From positions 3,224,001 to 3,288,000 of the forward strand of contig CP021222.1 of assembly GCA_003999685.1 (NCBI GenBank): 64,000 nucleotides of DNA, given 5' to 3'. Positions within the stretch are counted from its first letter, which is position 1. Every line of letters begins with the position of its first letter. The translations under genes were made by a program, and so were the position numbers. This DNA is from Taiwanofungus camphoratus. Lineage: Eukaryota; Basidiomycota; Agaricomycetes; Polyporales; Taiwanofungaceae. This document shows, piece after piece, positions 44,515-57,375 of this stretch. Below the pieces are notes generated by a model, which was given only the letters and a program-made list of their open reading frames with translations, searched no databases and had not been told where the DNA came from.

Positions 44515-46958
44515 TCATTCTACCGCATATCGCTCGTGTTGTCTAATTGTCGCTTGACATCTAAGGCTTTGCCCTGGCCCACTTATAGCAAATAAATACT
44601 GTCGACCTCTCGGCATCATGATCGAGTCCAAGGTATCCTCTATGCGCGAGAGCGGCTTATAGAGATCCACATCCGTCGTCTGCAAAAGGTGTTTCTGTAC
44701 ACTGAGTAAGCACTCCGAATTACTAGAGAAGCGTGCAAGGAGTAGCTCTACCTTCACAATGGCGAAGAGATCGTCCTTCGTGAACGGCTTTGGCAGGATT
44801 TCCTTCAAGCCAGTTGGAAAATGTCTTTTTATCTCGCATAGGCTTGATCTGGTGATCATAGCAATAACGGGAGCCATACTGCCGAGCTTTCGAATCAGTG
44901 ACCTTGTTGAAACGTCATAGTGCTTGGGCCCAATGATGTTCTGTAGATAAGGACGAAATATCAGCTCCGCGCTTCTCAGGATGGGAGATAAAGGATACCA
45001 CGAAGACAAGGTCACAATTCTCAGGGTTCATCTTGTTGACGGTATCCGCACCGTCAGCTCCAACGTCAACCGTGCAGCCAAAACTTTTCAAGTACTTGCT
45101 GACCAGGTGACGGTTCATTTGATCGTCGTCGACCAGTAGCACATGCGGATGCATCCTCCGCCTTGGCGCCCCTAGCAATCGCTGCATGCTCAGCTTCTGA
45201 GAATTGTTCGGCCGTTCGTTCGGGCCCACAGCACGGCTCCCATCGCAAGGAGATGACGCTGGTTCACCGAATAGGTCAATTGCTTCGCCTGCCAACTGGG
45301 ACATTTCAATCCGACCTTGAAGGTAATGAAAGACTTCTGTTACACGTGGACGCTTTTGCCATCTCTCATGCCAGCAGGCTTGTATCAGATCCCAAACGCC
45401 GTCTGAAAGCCCGTGAGTGGTTGCCTCGAGAGGACGATGAGGTCTTTCTCCCTTAAGTACTCTGCATATGACTGTAGCATCTCGCGGATACTCATGAAAA
45501 GGGATGTGGCCTGCGAAGACCTACGTAACCTCAATTCGAAATATCGATATACAGTAAGCCGACGACATACCTCCCACATAACCATAGCCAATGCATATAT
45601 ATCACTTTCTCGAGAAACATGTGAATGCTCGCGACCAAATCGTTCAGGTTCCAGAAGTTCTGGTGCCATCCATCGGGCCGTACCATTCGTGTTGTCAGAG
45701 GCGGACATTATATTCATCGTATCCGGGTCGTAGACCACATTGGTGAGACCAAAGTCGGCCAAGCATGCACAGCGCTTGTCATTGATGAGAATGTTCGCCT
45801 TGTGATGGACAACAATGATCAGCGCAAGGGGGCTGATGTAGGGTTGAAATTTTCTGACCCCTTTTAAGTCACCGTGTATGACTCCGGCGCGGTGCAAGTA
45901 CGCAAGGCCGCTCACGACGTCAACAAGCTATAGGATGCCTACTCAGTGTCATTCATCAATATTACGCGAGGGCTAGTCACCAGTTTCGGCCGGTTCGCTC
46001 CGGGTGTTTTCCTCAAAAAATGTGTGATGTTCCCGTTGGCCATCCATTCACTTACTATGCACAGGGGAAAGAGACTGGTGTTGACTCCCAAAAAGGGTGT
46101 GATGTGCGGATGTGACAAGCGTTTCCAGACGATGGCTTCCTTGCTGAAGTTCTGATCACAAAGACGTATGACTATTTCTGCAGTCTGACATGAAACCTAC
46201 TAACCTTGCGAATCTTTTGCAGATCGGCTTGTTCATAAACACGGAATGCCTTCAGAGCCACACTCTTATTTTGATACCGTCCGGACCACACGTCCGCAAA
46301 TCCACCAGAAGCAACTGGCAACTCGTTGACCTTTACCAAGTCGCTGCTAGATAAAATCGTGGACGATGGAAAAGTTCCTGTGTTTGCACACAGTCTTCGC
46401 AAAGTATGGAATGCTCTGGTGTATAAACGACAACTCTTTTCCATTCTGTCCATAGCCTACATTTGGACAACTCAACTAAAAACCAAAAAAGTGAATAGTT
46501 GCGTACCTGATCTAATAGGTCCATGAACGATGCTGCAGCACTGTCTTCCATGGTCATCAACGCAGCGATCCGGTCTTTGGAAGAGAGTATAGATTGAATG
46601 CCGTCCAACACCTCGTCATCGGGCTGCAACGGCGACACAAATAGTGTTCCCGCAATCATTGGGGTACGATCTGGTTCCTGGAGATCCGTACACGATATAA
46701 ATCTTCAGCGGGATCAAAAACAACACGGCACAAACAGGTTTCGGAAGCTCGTTTGGAAGAGTCCTAAGCAGCCTCTCCGTAGCCTCTTTCACGCTTGTCC
46801 ATCTCACAAGAGCAGTCATCATATCCCATGACGACCACTGCGTCATGCATCCATGCAGATCCTGACACCATCTAGGAGTTTAATATGCATGTTTAGTGAG
46901 CAGACTTTGAACAAGTAGATCAGTACCTTTGTGCCGCCATGAGAATGTCAACGTTCAT
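44515..46958 (-). CDS. TKL-type protein kinase fused to a SKN7-derived degenerate receiver domain
   Basis: Ten exons: 46958..46927, 46871..46736, 46677..46507, 46456..46205, 46151..45981, 45927..45859, 45798..45571, 45520..44999, 44940..44752 and 44694..44515, giving 649 aa. An N-terminal helical region is followed by a kinase domain at about 150-422: glycine loop ASGGFADVWSGR, VALK (Lys182), HGDLKGAN (Asp274), DFG (Asp292), RWMAPELLEPERFG. It looks catalytically complete. About 55 linker residues later comes a receiver domain, 479-595: HVLLVDDDQMN (acid pocket), KSFGCTVDVGADG, then NII where receivers have the phosphoacceptor Asp (Asn528), and ILPKPFTKDD (Lys578). The kinase C-lobe and the start of the receiver lie in one 522-nt exon with no stop, so the fusion is direct. 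The start codon is the least certain part; more N-terminal exons may lie at 46975-47355. It is 1.6 kb downstream of SKN7, same strand. Confidence 0.85.
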
Positions 46959-48593
46959 TGGTCGAACGTCCAAATTATTCCGATTTACGTCTGCCAGATA
47001 TATATCCCGACACCGAAACGTATACCTTTGACAGAATAGGAGGAGTGGCAATAAACATTTCTATCACCGCGATCAACACTAAAATCTCGACTTTCACTGA
47101 TACGGATGGCACTACCTTGTACATCTGTAACTTATGATAAGATGCTTCCGTTAAGGTGGAGCATTGACACAATTGAATGACGATTGTCCTCGCTTGCGAT
47201 TGTCCTTGATCGGCTGCCACACCCATGCCATTAAGCGATAGCGGCGTCAATGAGGCAGACATCGATGAAGTCTTCACTGTCAGGTTTTGCCGCGGGGGAG
47301 TAAGTCTGACCACAGCACACGGGTGGCGACGGCACTGCATGTTGACACATGGCAATGCAGCAGAACACGTTGCGAGAAGTTGTATTTAAAAATGCATCAC
47401 AACACATTTTTTTTTTAATTCACCGGGTTTATACTCCATACGACGTAGGTACATGTAGAGTAGAATGATAGTAAATGGGCATCCGCGCCCGCATGAGCGG
47501 CCCACCTACAGGTTTCAGTGGCCTCGTTATATGGCGTGGGCAGACAATCCAGTAAAGCCTGCAAGAGGAAGGATATAGCCGAAGGAAGCCATACCCAACC
47601 GACCCACATTTCACGCTCTATGTGTTTACCCGGCCCAGTACTCCTGTTCCGTCAGTAATCCACCCTATTAACTGAGTTCAGCCCTACAGGTTTCAGGCCT
47701 CAGTTATTATCTGGATAGACAGGGGGGTCGTCGCGGATACTAGGTTCCGCTATCCCCTCATCAATCCACATCACAACACATAGCAGCATTAACGCCGCAA
47801 CTGATTCTCGCCCAATAACTGGGGCTCAAAGTTCAGATACGGATATCCTGAGACACGAAGGTTGAAGGAAATATCTAGTCTGCCTGGGGAGAAAAGACGT
47901 TATGCGGGGGAAATTCGTGTACATGCCGCTGTCCAACATTTCGACCTGTAGTAGACATCAGATGCTAGCCGTACTGACCTACAGCGGACTCACATACGAA
48001 TCTCTCACTGTTATTGCACGAGCAACGACGAAAAGCTTATTGGCCGAGTAGCAGCCTGAATGTGAGGAACAATGCGAATCTATCTCATGGCGCCAATGTG
48101 CCCGCGGTTTGATAGCAGTGGAAGTGTAACACTCTCACTACCATCAAGTTATTAGTAGGAAGTGGACTGTGGTTGACACGCTGCACTGCCGCAAATGACT
48201 TGTACGCGATGACATAAGTACCAGCTGTTTCTCTGCGACGGGCGTACACATCCCTTCAACCCAATCCATTATCTTATCCCGAATCGTGCCGGTGGTATAT
48301 TATCATTTGCGTGGGCGCGGACAACGTCATCTGGTCCTGGTCCCTGTAACTGTACTATACACGTAGTATGTAATACAAAAACTTGCAGAGGTTCTCACGA
48401 CAGATCAAGCATGGGAAGGGGAACACGACCTACAGGCGACACACAACCTACAGAGGCTCACTGTATACAAGAAGGGGGAAGGGGGGAACTGCGCGGCGGC
48501 TTTTCACGGGCAGACAACGTCCCACAATAACTTAGAAGAAAGCTGCAATCGCCCGGGCGGGCGGGCGGGCGGTCGGGGGGACGGACGGATCGC
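46959..48593. other. intergenic between SKN7 and the kinase; may hold extra kinase 5' exons
   Basis: A minus-strand open frame at 47355..46975 and a second frame (residues DVNRNNLDVRPMNVDIL) run into the assigned kinase start. They could be upstream exons, but no consistent chain was found. An imperfect repeat CCTACAGGTTTCAG occurs near 47505 and 47683. The rest is featureless. Confidence 0.4.
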
Positions 48594-51564
48594 TCACTCT
48601 ACGACCTCGAAGCGGCTCCGCTTGGGATCTCGGCCGTCGCCGGCGTCGTCGAGGGGCCGCTTGCCGTCCGCGGTGCCCTCGAGGGAGCCGATGCCCATGA
48701 ACGACTCGCCGTTGACGAGGTTCTGGAGGATGAGCGTGTACTGCTCGTCCGTGAGGCCCATGCCCGCGAGCGGGTTGATCTTGCCGTCGTCCTCGCCGAG
48801 CGAGAGGCCGCCGAGCGGGTGCGCGCTGGACGCCTGCACGCTGAGCGCCTGGTCGAAGCTGCTGTCCGAGAGCGGCGGGATGCCCACGGAGCGCGGCACT
48901 TTTGACATTGTCTGGATGACCTTGAGGTGCATCAGGTGTTTCTAGGCAGGGCGTCAGAACCCCGGGCGGTGGGAAAATCATGCAGAGTGCGGTCTCACCT
49001 CGAGCATATCCAAGAGACCGTCCTTCGTGAACGGCTTCGGCAGAATGTCATTCATGCCTGAGGAGTAGTATTTGATGATCTCGTTCGGCTTCGAGTTGCT
49101 CGTCATAGAGATAATAGGAGTCATGTGGTCGAACTGGCGGATCAGTGACGTTGCTGAGACACCGTCGAGCTTCGGCATTACAATGTCCTGCAGGCACGAA
49201 CAACGTGTGAGTCTTCCATGCCCACGCCCACGCCCACACCCACGGACAAGCAAGGCACATACCATGAGGACCAGGTCGTATTTCTCGAGGTTCATCTTGT
49301 TGACGGCACCCACGCCGTCGACCGCGACGTCGATCGTGCAGCCAAACACCTGCAGGAACTTGCTGGACAGGCGGCGGCTCACGGCGTCGTCGTCGACGAG
49401 CAGCACGCGCGGGGGCACGGCCCACCCGGGGACGTACGTCGACCGGCGCACGCGCAGCTTCTGTGCGGGCGTGCCCGCGCCCGACGCGCCGGGGCCGGCC
49501 CCGCCGTCGTCAAACCGCGACGGGCCCGCGTCGCTGATCGGGTACGGCTGCTGGCGGCCGGCCTCGTCCTCCTGCTCCGGGTCGCCGCCCATGCCCTGCG
49601 GGGTGGGCATCACGACGGCGTTGAGCGTGCTCGCGTCGAAGCTCCAGTTGCCGTTCTCGTCGTCGAGCGTCGACTTGGGCATGAGGTGCCCGACGGTGAA
49701 CACCTGCAGGCCCTCGTGGCTCAGGCTGCTGTTGTTCACCGCGACGCCGTACCGCGCCGCGTCGTCGGTGCCGCCCCCGCCCCCGCCGGTTGTGCCGGGG
49801 AGGAAGAACGCGTCCGTGTCGAAGCCCGTGCTGTCTGCGCCGGGGAGGGATGCAGCTTGGGCTTGCGTTTGGGCCTGGGCGTGCGCGGCCTGGCCCTGGG
49901 CCGAGGTGGGCCGCGCCCGCGAGAGCTCTTCGATGCGTGCGAGCGCGTCCTGGCGACTCATGGGCCGCGCGGGCGTGTCTGCGCCAGGGACGAGGCCGGC
50001 GGCCGCGGCCATGATGCGGGATGCGCTCGAGGGGGGACAGCCTGGGCCCGCGGCGGCCGTGCCCGCGGGCGCGGCAAATGACATCCCTGCGACTTCTGCG
50101 CGGCGGGAGATCTCATTCATCTGTGCGAGCGATGCGCGTGCGACGTCGCCGTCCGGATAGGCGCCCATCATGCGCTGCGCCTCCTGTGCAGGCAGAAACG
50201 GGTTCGCGTCGGAGAAGCCGGCCTGGTTCGAACTGGACAGCTGTTCAGTCTTCACTTTGCCTAGAACGGGACAGGAGGACAGAGCCACATTGACCGGGAC
50301 CGAGACATGAGAGAGAGAGAGAGGGGAGGAGAATCGCAGATGCGTCATTAGTGTGGATTTAGGTTACTACGATGAGGAGACACCCCCACCATTCTCCAGC
50401 TGCAAGAAGTACTGTATCAAATTCTGCATCAAACCGTCCTGCTGCGCCATGTTCCGCTGAAAGTTCACCATCTCCCCCAGCACGTTCTGGTAGTTGTTCT
50501 CGAGGTTGCGGATGTGCGCGGCCATCTCTTCCTGGTCGCGCACCATGCGGTCGATCTGCGCCTGTAGCGCCTCGACCGTCGCGCTGCCCGTGGTCGGGCT
50601 GGGGGACACGCCCCCGCGCGCCGCGGATTTGCGTGCGGCAGGGACCTTGCGCTTGATGTTCTCAAGCGCGTCCCGCCGGTCGACGTGAAAGTCGGGATGT
50701 CGGAACGTCCAACTCTATTCACATTTGTTATTTTCTCGATGTACGATACAGGAGCACGAGTACGACCCACGTGTTCTCCAAACTGGTTATCATCCGAGTT
50801 CTTCACCTGCGTGAGAAAAAAAAAGGCGAGAGATTAGCAAAAAGGGCGCAGCCGATAGCAAGAGGCACAAAGAGAAGGAAAAAACGCACCTTGTGAAAAT
50901 CATACTTGTTGAGTTGGCGGACGAAGCTGGCGAAATTGGAATGCTTGAACATGCGGGGTAGAATGGACTTTGTGAACTCGTTCATGTCCTTGACGACGAA
51001 GCAATCGCCCTGGGGCCCCCAGGAGACGACGTGGGACCAGGAGGTGTCCTCGAGCATTCTAGCGATGAGGAGGGAGGGAGGGAGGGAGAGAGAGAGACAA
51101 GGCGATCAGTGAAGACGGGGCAGAGATGGGGGGTAAATTCACTTGTAGAGCTTCTTGACAAAGTCGCTGGTGGAGGGCATGCCGTCCTCGCCCTCGTGCT
51201 TGACATGGCTGGAGGAGTCGGGCTGGGAGGGCGGGGCGGGGTCGCGGTCCATGTGTTTGGATCTAGAATCCGAGTGGCGGAGGGGCGGGGAGATGTCGTC
51301 ACGGGAGCTGGAGGTGCGGTGGGTGGGCCAGGGCAGCTGGGAGGAGGCTGCGAGGGAGGCGGGGAGCTGTGCGGCGGTGTTGGAGAGGGAGGGGTGGGGG
51401 TAGGTGGGCGGGGGATAGCGCGCGTTTGCGGGGATGTGTGAGATGGGGGGGAGGGTGTTGTTCCTCGAGAACGAGGAGAGGTGCAGCTGGGACGGGGGCG
51501 GGAGCTGGGGCGATGTGAAGAGCTGGCGCTGGCTGAGGCCGGAATACTGACCAGACTGCTCCAT
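48594..51564 (-). CDS. SKN7: SKN7/Prr1-type response regulator transcription factor
   Basis: Seven exons: 51564..51143, 51058..50890, 50806..50771, 50714..50384, 50260..49263, 49187..48999 and 48941..48594, giving 830 aa. HSF-type DNA-binding domain at about 130-235 (FVKKLYKMLED, MFKHSNFASFVRQLNKYDFH, WTFRHPDFHVDRRDAL), then a coiled coil (VEALQAQIDRMVRDQEEM..), a long Ala/Gly/Gln-rich linker, and a receiver at about 600-720: RVLLVDDDAVSRR, DLVLM|DIVMPKLDG with phosphoacceptor Asp653, and ILPKPFTKDG. Family knowledge: acts downstream of the HOG-branch histidine kinase relay in oxidative and osmotic stress. The intron directly before the GAC codon for Asp653 is shared with the neighbouring kinase gene. 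The 998-nt exon 5 is very GC-rich. Confidence 0.95.
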
Positions 51565-52899
51565 GGCGGCAGTCGAGAATGAGGGTGTATATATTGTATC
51601 GTGTCTCAGGGCTAGACGGCGAGGGGACAGCTTTGCGACAGGGAGACTGGCAAGGGACGACCGCCGGTCTAATATGCGCTTCCGCTCACTCATATCGGCC
51701 GGCGAAAACCTTATTCCCACCGGCAATCTGCCGCAACTCTGCTACGCCTGCCCCTCTCTCTCTCTCTCCCCGCCCATGGCCGCTGCACACACTGCCCTCC
51801 CTGCCCTCGCCCTGCACCGAATCCCACGATTTGGGCATGCACAGAGAGCCCTGCGCTCGTACATTCTGCTGTGGTCGACTGCCCTCGCCTGTGCGCTGTG
51901 CTGGCAGCTGGGAGCAGGGATGCGTCCGTCGCAGGGTCTAGACCGCGGAGAGATGGCTCCAGGCGTTGAATGCCTGATATGGGCTCGGTCTAGGCCCGCT
52001 CATGTCCCCAGATCACCCGTCTGGGTCCATGCACCTCCCCAGTCACGCCCTCACACAACCACCCACAACCCCGACATCCCTCTGTGCCGCCTTCACCGCC
52101 CACTGGCGCACCCAGAGCGACCCCGTGGACGCCGACCCGCGTCGTGAACCAGCGCAGCAGCCAGCACAGAGCGACCAGCAGACAGACCTCCCGCAGATGC
52201 TGCCTGCAGCGGCTCCGGCGTCGGCCGCCAGGCACTCCAGAGTGCTCCGGAGCACCGGCCCCTGCCGATCACCCCCGCGCCCGTGTCTCCCCGCGCGCAG
52301 GCCCCGGACGCTTTCCAACAACGGAGCTGCAGGTTCGAGTCCCCTCTGTCTATGCTACGCTCTAGACGGCCCCGTCGAGAGCGGGTCGCGGCGTCCGCCC
52401 AGGCCCCCATGCGATGGCACCATGTTCAGAACCGCGCATGGATCATAGATACTGTACCTCGATGATGGCTGTACTGTAATACAAATTCGCCTCCCGAGCA
52501 GCGTGATTCCAGACTGCCATCGGCCTACAAATTCACATTCCATTACGGTGATCCAGGCCTTCCTCCACCACCAACGCCGGTGCAGACCGTAGCTCGCAGG
52601 TCGAGGAGCACCGTCATGCCCATGTACAGAACACACCATCCAATGGAGGGTGGGATATTAGTATACAGTATAGATACGTGTCATCTCCCCTAGCAGACCC
52701 GCCGTCGCGGACATTCTCGAGGACGATTCATCCTGAGCAGCGGCAGAAATTCGCGAAAGACAAATCGATCAGAGCAGAAATAACGGGACGATTCAGCCTG
52801 AGCACCACCGACGGCCATGAACGCACGGAGAAGCCCACCACAACGCCGCCGCCGCCTCAACATCCTGCACAACCGCCCCTGTGTCCCGGCCCGGCACGG
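51565..52899. other. intergenic, 1.3 kb: SKN7 promoter and VPS11 3' flank
   Basis: GC-rich, with CT-rich runs near 51755-51770. No supported gene. Open frames here are compositional. Confidence 0.45.
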
Positions 52900-55800
52900 T
52901 CACGCAGCGACGTCCTCGACCCGCGCCGCGTTCAGCGCGCCGCGCCCAAAGCCCGCCGCGAGCGCGCCGAACCCGCCCTCGCGCACGTCCTGCACGAACA
53001 CGTCGTGCTGGTCCGCGAGCCGCGCGTTGTTCCGCCGGATCTCCGCGACGATCGCGTGTGCGCGCGCGCAGTGCGGGCACTCCGCGTCGTGCTCGCCGAG
53101 ACACCTGCGCGATCGGACATCGGCGTTGATAGGGGGCGGAGTAAGTGGGGGGTGGGGTCGTACAGGCACAGCGTTTGCGGTGGGGGAGGCAGGGGTTAGG
53201 AGCGCGGAACGGGTCCACGGCGTGTTGTATGAGGCATATAGTTAATGGAAAGAAGGCCCCGGCGGATAGAAGCAGAGCACGCAATAAAGCACGCAATAAA
53301 TTAATGAGCGGTGAATGAGGACAACGACGGGGAGAACGCACCGCTGGTGGTAGCTGTGGTTGCACATAAAGTGCACGCTCGGCAGGTCGAGCTGCCCGTG
53401 GCACGCCGCGCACTGCGTGACGTGGAACACCCGCGGCCGCTCCGGGTCCGACAGCTCCTCGACCTGCCGCAACTTCGTCTGCGTCTCGGTGCGGTACGAC
53501 TCGATCAGCTGCCGGTCCTACAGGCCCCACATCCCGCATCAGAACGCACAGCCCTGGCAAACAGACACAAGCATGAACAGCGACGCACCGTCTCGACCTC
53601 CGCCTGCGCCTGCCGGATGCGCGCGAGGAGCCACTGCTTCACGAGCCCGACGCTCGTCACCCCGTTGCGGCTCAGCACCTGCACGACCGCCAGCGGGGGC
53701 ATGATCCCGCGCGCGTCGATCGCGCGGAGCACCTCCTCCACGTCCGCAGCGTGCGCCGCGAGCAGCGCCGCGTCGGACGTCAAGAAGCGCAGCACGAGCG
53801 GGTACAGCCCCGCGCGCGCGCCGCCGTACCGCGCGAGCGCGCGCACGACCTCCCCCGCCGCGCCCGCGTCCCCCGCGCGGTGCGCGTCCATCCAGAACCG
53901 CAGCACCGCCTCGTGCATGCCCATGCGCTCCCACAGCAGCACGAGCCCCCGCGTGTGCGCGCGCGTCGAGCACAGGATCAGCGCGTGCGTCGCGTCGTAC
54001 GGGAGGTGCGCGCTCTCGAGCACCTGCAGCGCCTTGTCTGCGCCCGCCCCCCCGCCGCTGCCGCTGGCGGGCTGCGCGAGGTACAGCTCGAGCAGCGTGT
54101 TCCACACCGCGACCTGGTCCTGCTTCTCTGCGCCCTCGTCCGCGTTCGGGTCCGTCTCGATGGGGTGGTCGCCACCCTCGAGGCTCTGGCCCCACCGCCG
54201 GAGCGCCACGGTCTCCAGGAAGCGGATGAACTGGTCCGTGTGGTCGACAAAGTGCGCAAAGTACTGCCGCGGAGAGGGCCGCCTGACGACGCTGGTGCGT
54301 GCCCTTGCTGGCACCGCTGCCGTCGGCGTGGAGGGCGGTGGGGTTGATGTCCTCGAGACGTCATGTAACGAGTCGCGCCGCGAGCCTGCATCCCGCCGGG
54401 TGCTTGGGTCGCCTGGCCGCACTGTGATCGTGGACGGCGCGCTGTCCGACGACGCGGTCGGAGCGGGGGGCACGACTCTGTTGAGGGCCAGGAACGGTAA
54501 GTAGGGAGCAGTGTTGCCGGTCTGGCGAGTAGACGCCGCTCGAGGCTCGTCTGTCTCGATAGAGAGCGGTGCAAGGCTCGTGCAGATGTCGATCAGCAGC
54601 TGTGTCGTTTCTTCCGGGAGGTTGTCAAGCATGGCACGGCCGTACCGCGCCAGATTCGCTTCCGCCTGTGATTAATGAAAAGCGCCAAGTCAACGGCCAT
54701 TAAAACACGCAGGCATTTGTTCACCGACCGCCTCAGTGCCCAATCTCCGCAAGTACACCAACGCGTCCTTGTAATTGCCGGCATCCTCAATTTGTATCCG
54801 TAAATAGTCTTCGTGACGCTCATATTTCTTTGCGAGGTAGGAGGCATGTTCGAAGTAGCCCGCCTGGCGACACACTCGGATTGCTGTGTCGAGATCGAAG
54901 GGCAGCTCATCGCGTTCGCCATCAACGGTCGTGCGCTTGGCCTCGCGTTTAATAAAGCTATCGAGGCGAGTGACGTCCTTGAGCTTGGTGTACGTGTTCA
55001 AGAGGAGTGTCGTGTGGTCCGCGTTCGCGAGCCCAAGCGAGTGCAGTTCCTGTAGATACGTAACCAGGTTATGGATCCGCTGCGCGTCGAGGAACTGTAT
55101 CGAACGCCGGGGTCAACAGCTGCGTAGATAAACGGGCGGATCACAACGGACGGACCTTGCGGATCACATAGCTAGGCTGGACGTGTCCGATGGTCTGCAC
55201 GAACTGCTGCATCGCCCCGTCGTAGTCGCCTTTTGAATACAGATGGTCCCCATACTGCCGATGTATGTCCGCGACGCTCGACTCGTCCAGGCGCTGCGTG
55301 CTGGCCAGATTGAGCGCGACCGTGAACTGCGACTTGCGATAGAGCATGTCCAGCTTCGCCGAGGTGGGCTTCTCCTGCAGACATGACAGCTGGAAGTTCC
55401 TGGGTCAGCCTGGTACGGAAATCTCGACTGACGAAAAATTTGAACTGCTGACCGTGCCGTCGTTCGACAGGACGTAGATCTGCCCCCATGCCGAGATAAC
55501 CTCGCGGATGCCTTCCGTGAACGTGCCGGAATAGGCGACAAATTTATTCTCTGGGTCAAATACGGTCACTTTCGTGATGTCGGAGCTTGCAGGGCCGCTG
55601 TTCTTCGCGGCAAAATTACGAACAGTCGCAGATGCTGCCGAAGCAGACGGCGTTATTGGTGGCGATACAATCACCATGTAGTTCAGATGTGTGTGCACTA
55701 AAGACTTCAGCCCTACCCGCCTGGATCAGCTGTGCAGTAAATGAATAATGACGGCTGTATTACTGACCCTCATACGCGTACGAGGCACCACGACCGTCTG

Positions 55801-56826
55801 TTTCGCATATATAGATCGCTTCATCCTTGGCAACGACCATGGACTTCGCACGCCAATCCATAGTTGCACACCCAAGGCCACATCCAATTTCGTTGACTAC
55901 TGTAGGAGAACCACCGCTGCCCTTACCTGACGCCTGGTAAGACAGCACCCGGTTAGTCGTTACAATGAACAGATACATGTTCGAATTGTCCTCGTCAGGC
56001 TCCCTGAACCCCAGTCCAGTTATAGGCTCCGTGGGAGATTCATGGACGACACGGGGTTTAGGCAGTGAAGTGAGCGAGGTAAATCCAGAAAATACAGACT
56101 GATCGAGGTGCCTGTAAAGGATGACGGTACCGTCTCCAAGGCCGACGGCGAGATACGAAAGTGCGGCCGATAGGGCAATTGTAGAGACCTACACGTTGCT
56201 AAGCACAGGATGCACTGCAATAGAGAGATGCAGACCAACGGGGTGGGGACGATTTCCACTTTGCACTTTGATAGACCGCAACAGTACGGGTGCACCAGTC
56301 TTTTTATCACTGCTCTCCAAGTCCCATACCTTGAGAAACGGATGCCGCGCAGAGTCTTCCTCCTACATGCACAGAGTGGATCAACGACCTATCCCTTGAC
56401 CGGTTCGGAGATATACACATACCCCGAGCGTGATCAGGATACCCCTTCGCTCAGCCATATGTGTCACGCGTCCATCGGTATGCGCAATCCAGCTCTTCAC
56501 GATCTCAAAGTCACGACTCAAGAGATACACGCTTCCATGGATGTCCGCAACGAGAGGGCCCATTGAAGATGGGATGACAGTTGATATTTCCGGAGTTTTC
56601 TGCGCACATTGGTGAAATGTGGGCGTCGTATACACGCGTCTGATATCGTACCTTAAATATTTCAGGTGGACTACCCAAGTCATGAATGTCCTTTACTGGA
56701 ACGACGTCAAAGAATGTGAATTGACGCCACTAGGATTGTACTTCATATTGTATCCTTTAGTATACCAAGCAAGGCATTGTAAAGACTCACTGCTGGTGCT
56801 GCCGCATCAGCTGTTTGCGCAGCCAT
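52900..56826 (-). CDS. VPS11: vacuolar protein sorting protein VPS11 (PEP5)
   Basis: Eleven exons: 56826..56791, 56729..56652, 56599..56423, 56362..56240, 56188..55768, 55712..55453, 55389..55156, 55094..54729, 54665..53589, 53517..53342 and 53104..52900, giving 1050 aa. An N-terminal beta-propeller ([33 protein letters not shown]) leads to an alpha-solenoid ([58 protein letters not shown]) and a C-terminal RING-H2 from residue 961 ([20 protein letters not shown], then [15 protein letters not shown]). Family knowledge: core subunit of the HOPS and CORVET tethering complexes at endosome and vacuole. Exon 9 (1077 nt) is far more GC-rich than the upstream exons. Full length. Confidence 0.95.
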
Positions 56827-57375
56827 CACAAATGTATCGTAGGACAGAGGCCCCTGGGGCCAATCTATGAGTTGGACTAGTACTCAGTACACTCTCCAAG
56901 ATCGTGAGTTCAGCAAAAGCTATCGGCGAAGCCGGGTCTTTAGTTCAGTGCTCGTACAGACGATTCACTCGCCGACAGCCCTCCAGGCACGTGGATGGCG
57001 AGTCTGTTAAATCGTGATTTTTTGTAAAAGGCGAACGAAGGGCGTCAGTGTCTCCTCGATGGTAAACCAGCCCGGTAAGTGGATGTCGCCTTCAAGGACA
57101 AGGATAGCTACTTACACCAGATAATAGAAGACGTTGATGTCGTAAGACCTGTTTCTTACTCGTTCAAACTCCGATTACAAGCCTTAGGAACTTTGCAAGG
57201 CTTCGCTCTTTCCGGTTAAAGCGAGGGCTTCCGACATCTCCGAGCTTGGCAAGTTCTCCTCTCTACACACATTTCGTTGACCACCGCTGCCAACACTCAG
57301 GTTAGTGACCCCTGTAACTTTTCTTTCGTCCATGTGCATCCTAACTTCTGTTTCTTGTACAGACTAAATTACAAC
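56827..57375. other. divergent intergenic region between VPS11 and ATP18
   Basis: 549 bp, no gene seen; must hold both promoters. Confidence 0.5.

Noticed and set aside
47505-47720. Repeated CCTACAGGTTTCAG as a mobile-element end
   Set aside because: Only two imperfect copies, no inverted repeats or target duplication.
49072-50160. 362-aa plus-strand open frame
   Set aside because: Lies antisense to the GC-rich fifth exon of SKN7; a compositional shadow.
52331-52341. GGTTCGAGTCC, a tRNA B-box-like sequence
   Set aside because: Flanking bases do not form a T-arm and no matching acceptor stem, D-arm or A-box is found at tRNA spacing.
53311-54504. 397-aa plus-strand open frame
   Set aside because: Antisense to GC-rich VPS11 exon 9; no domain.
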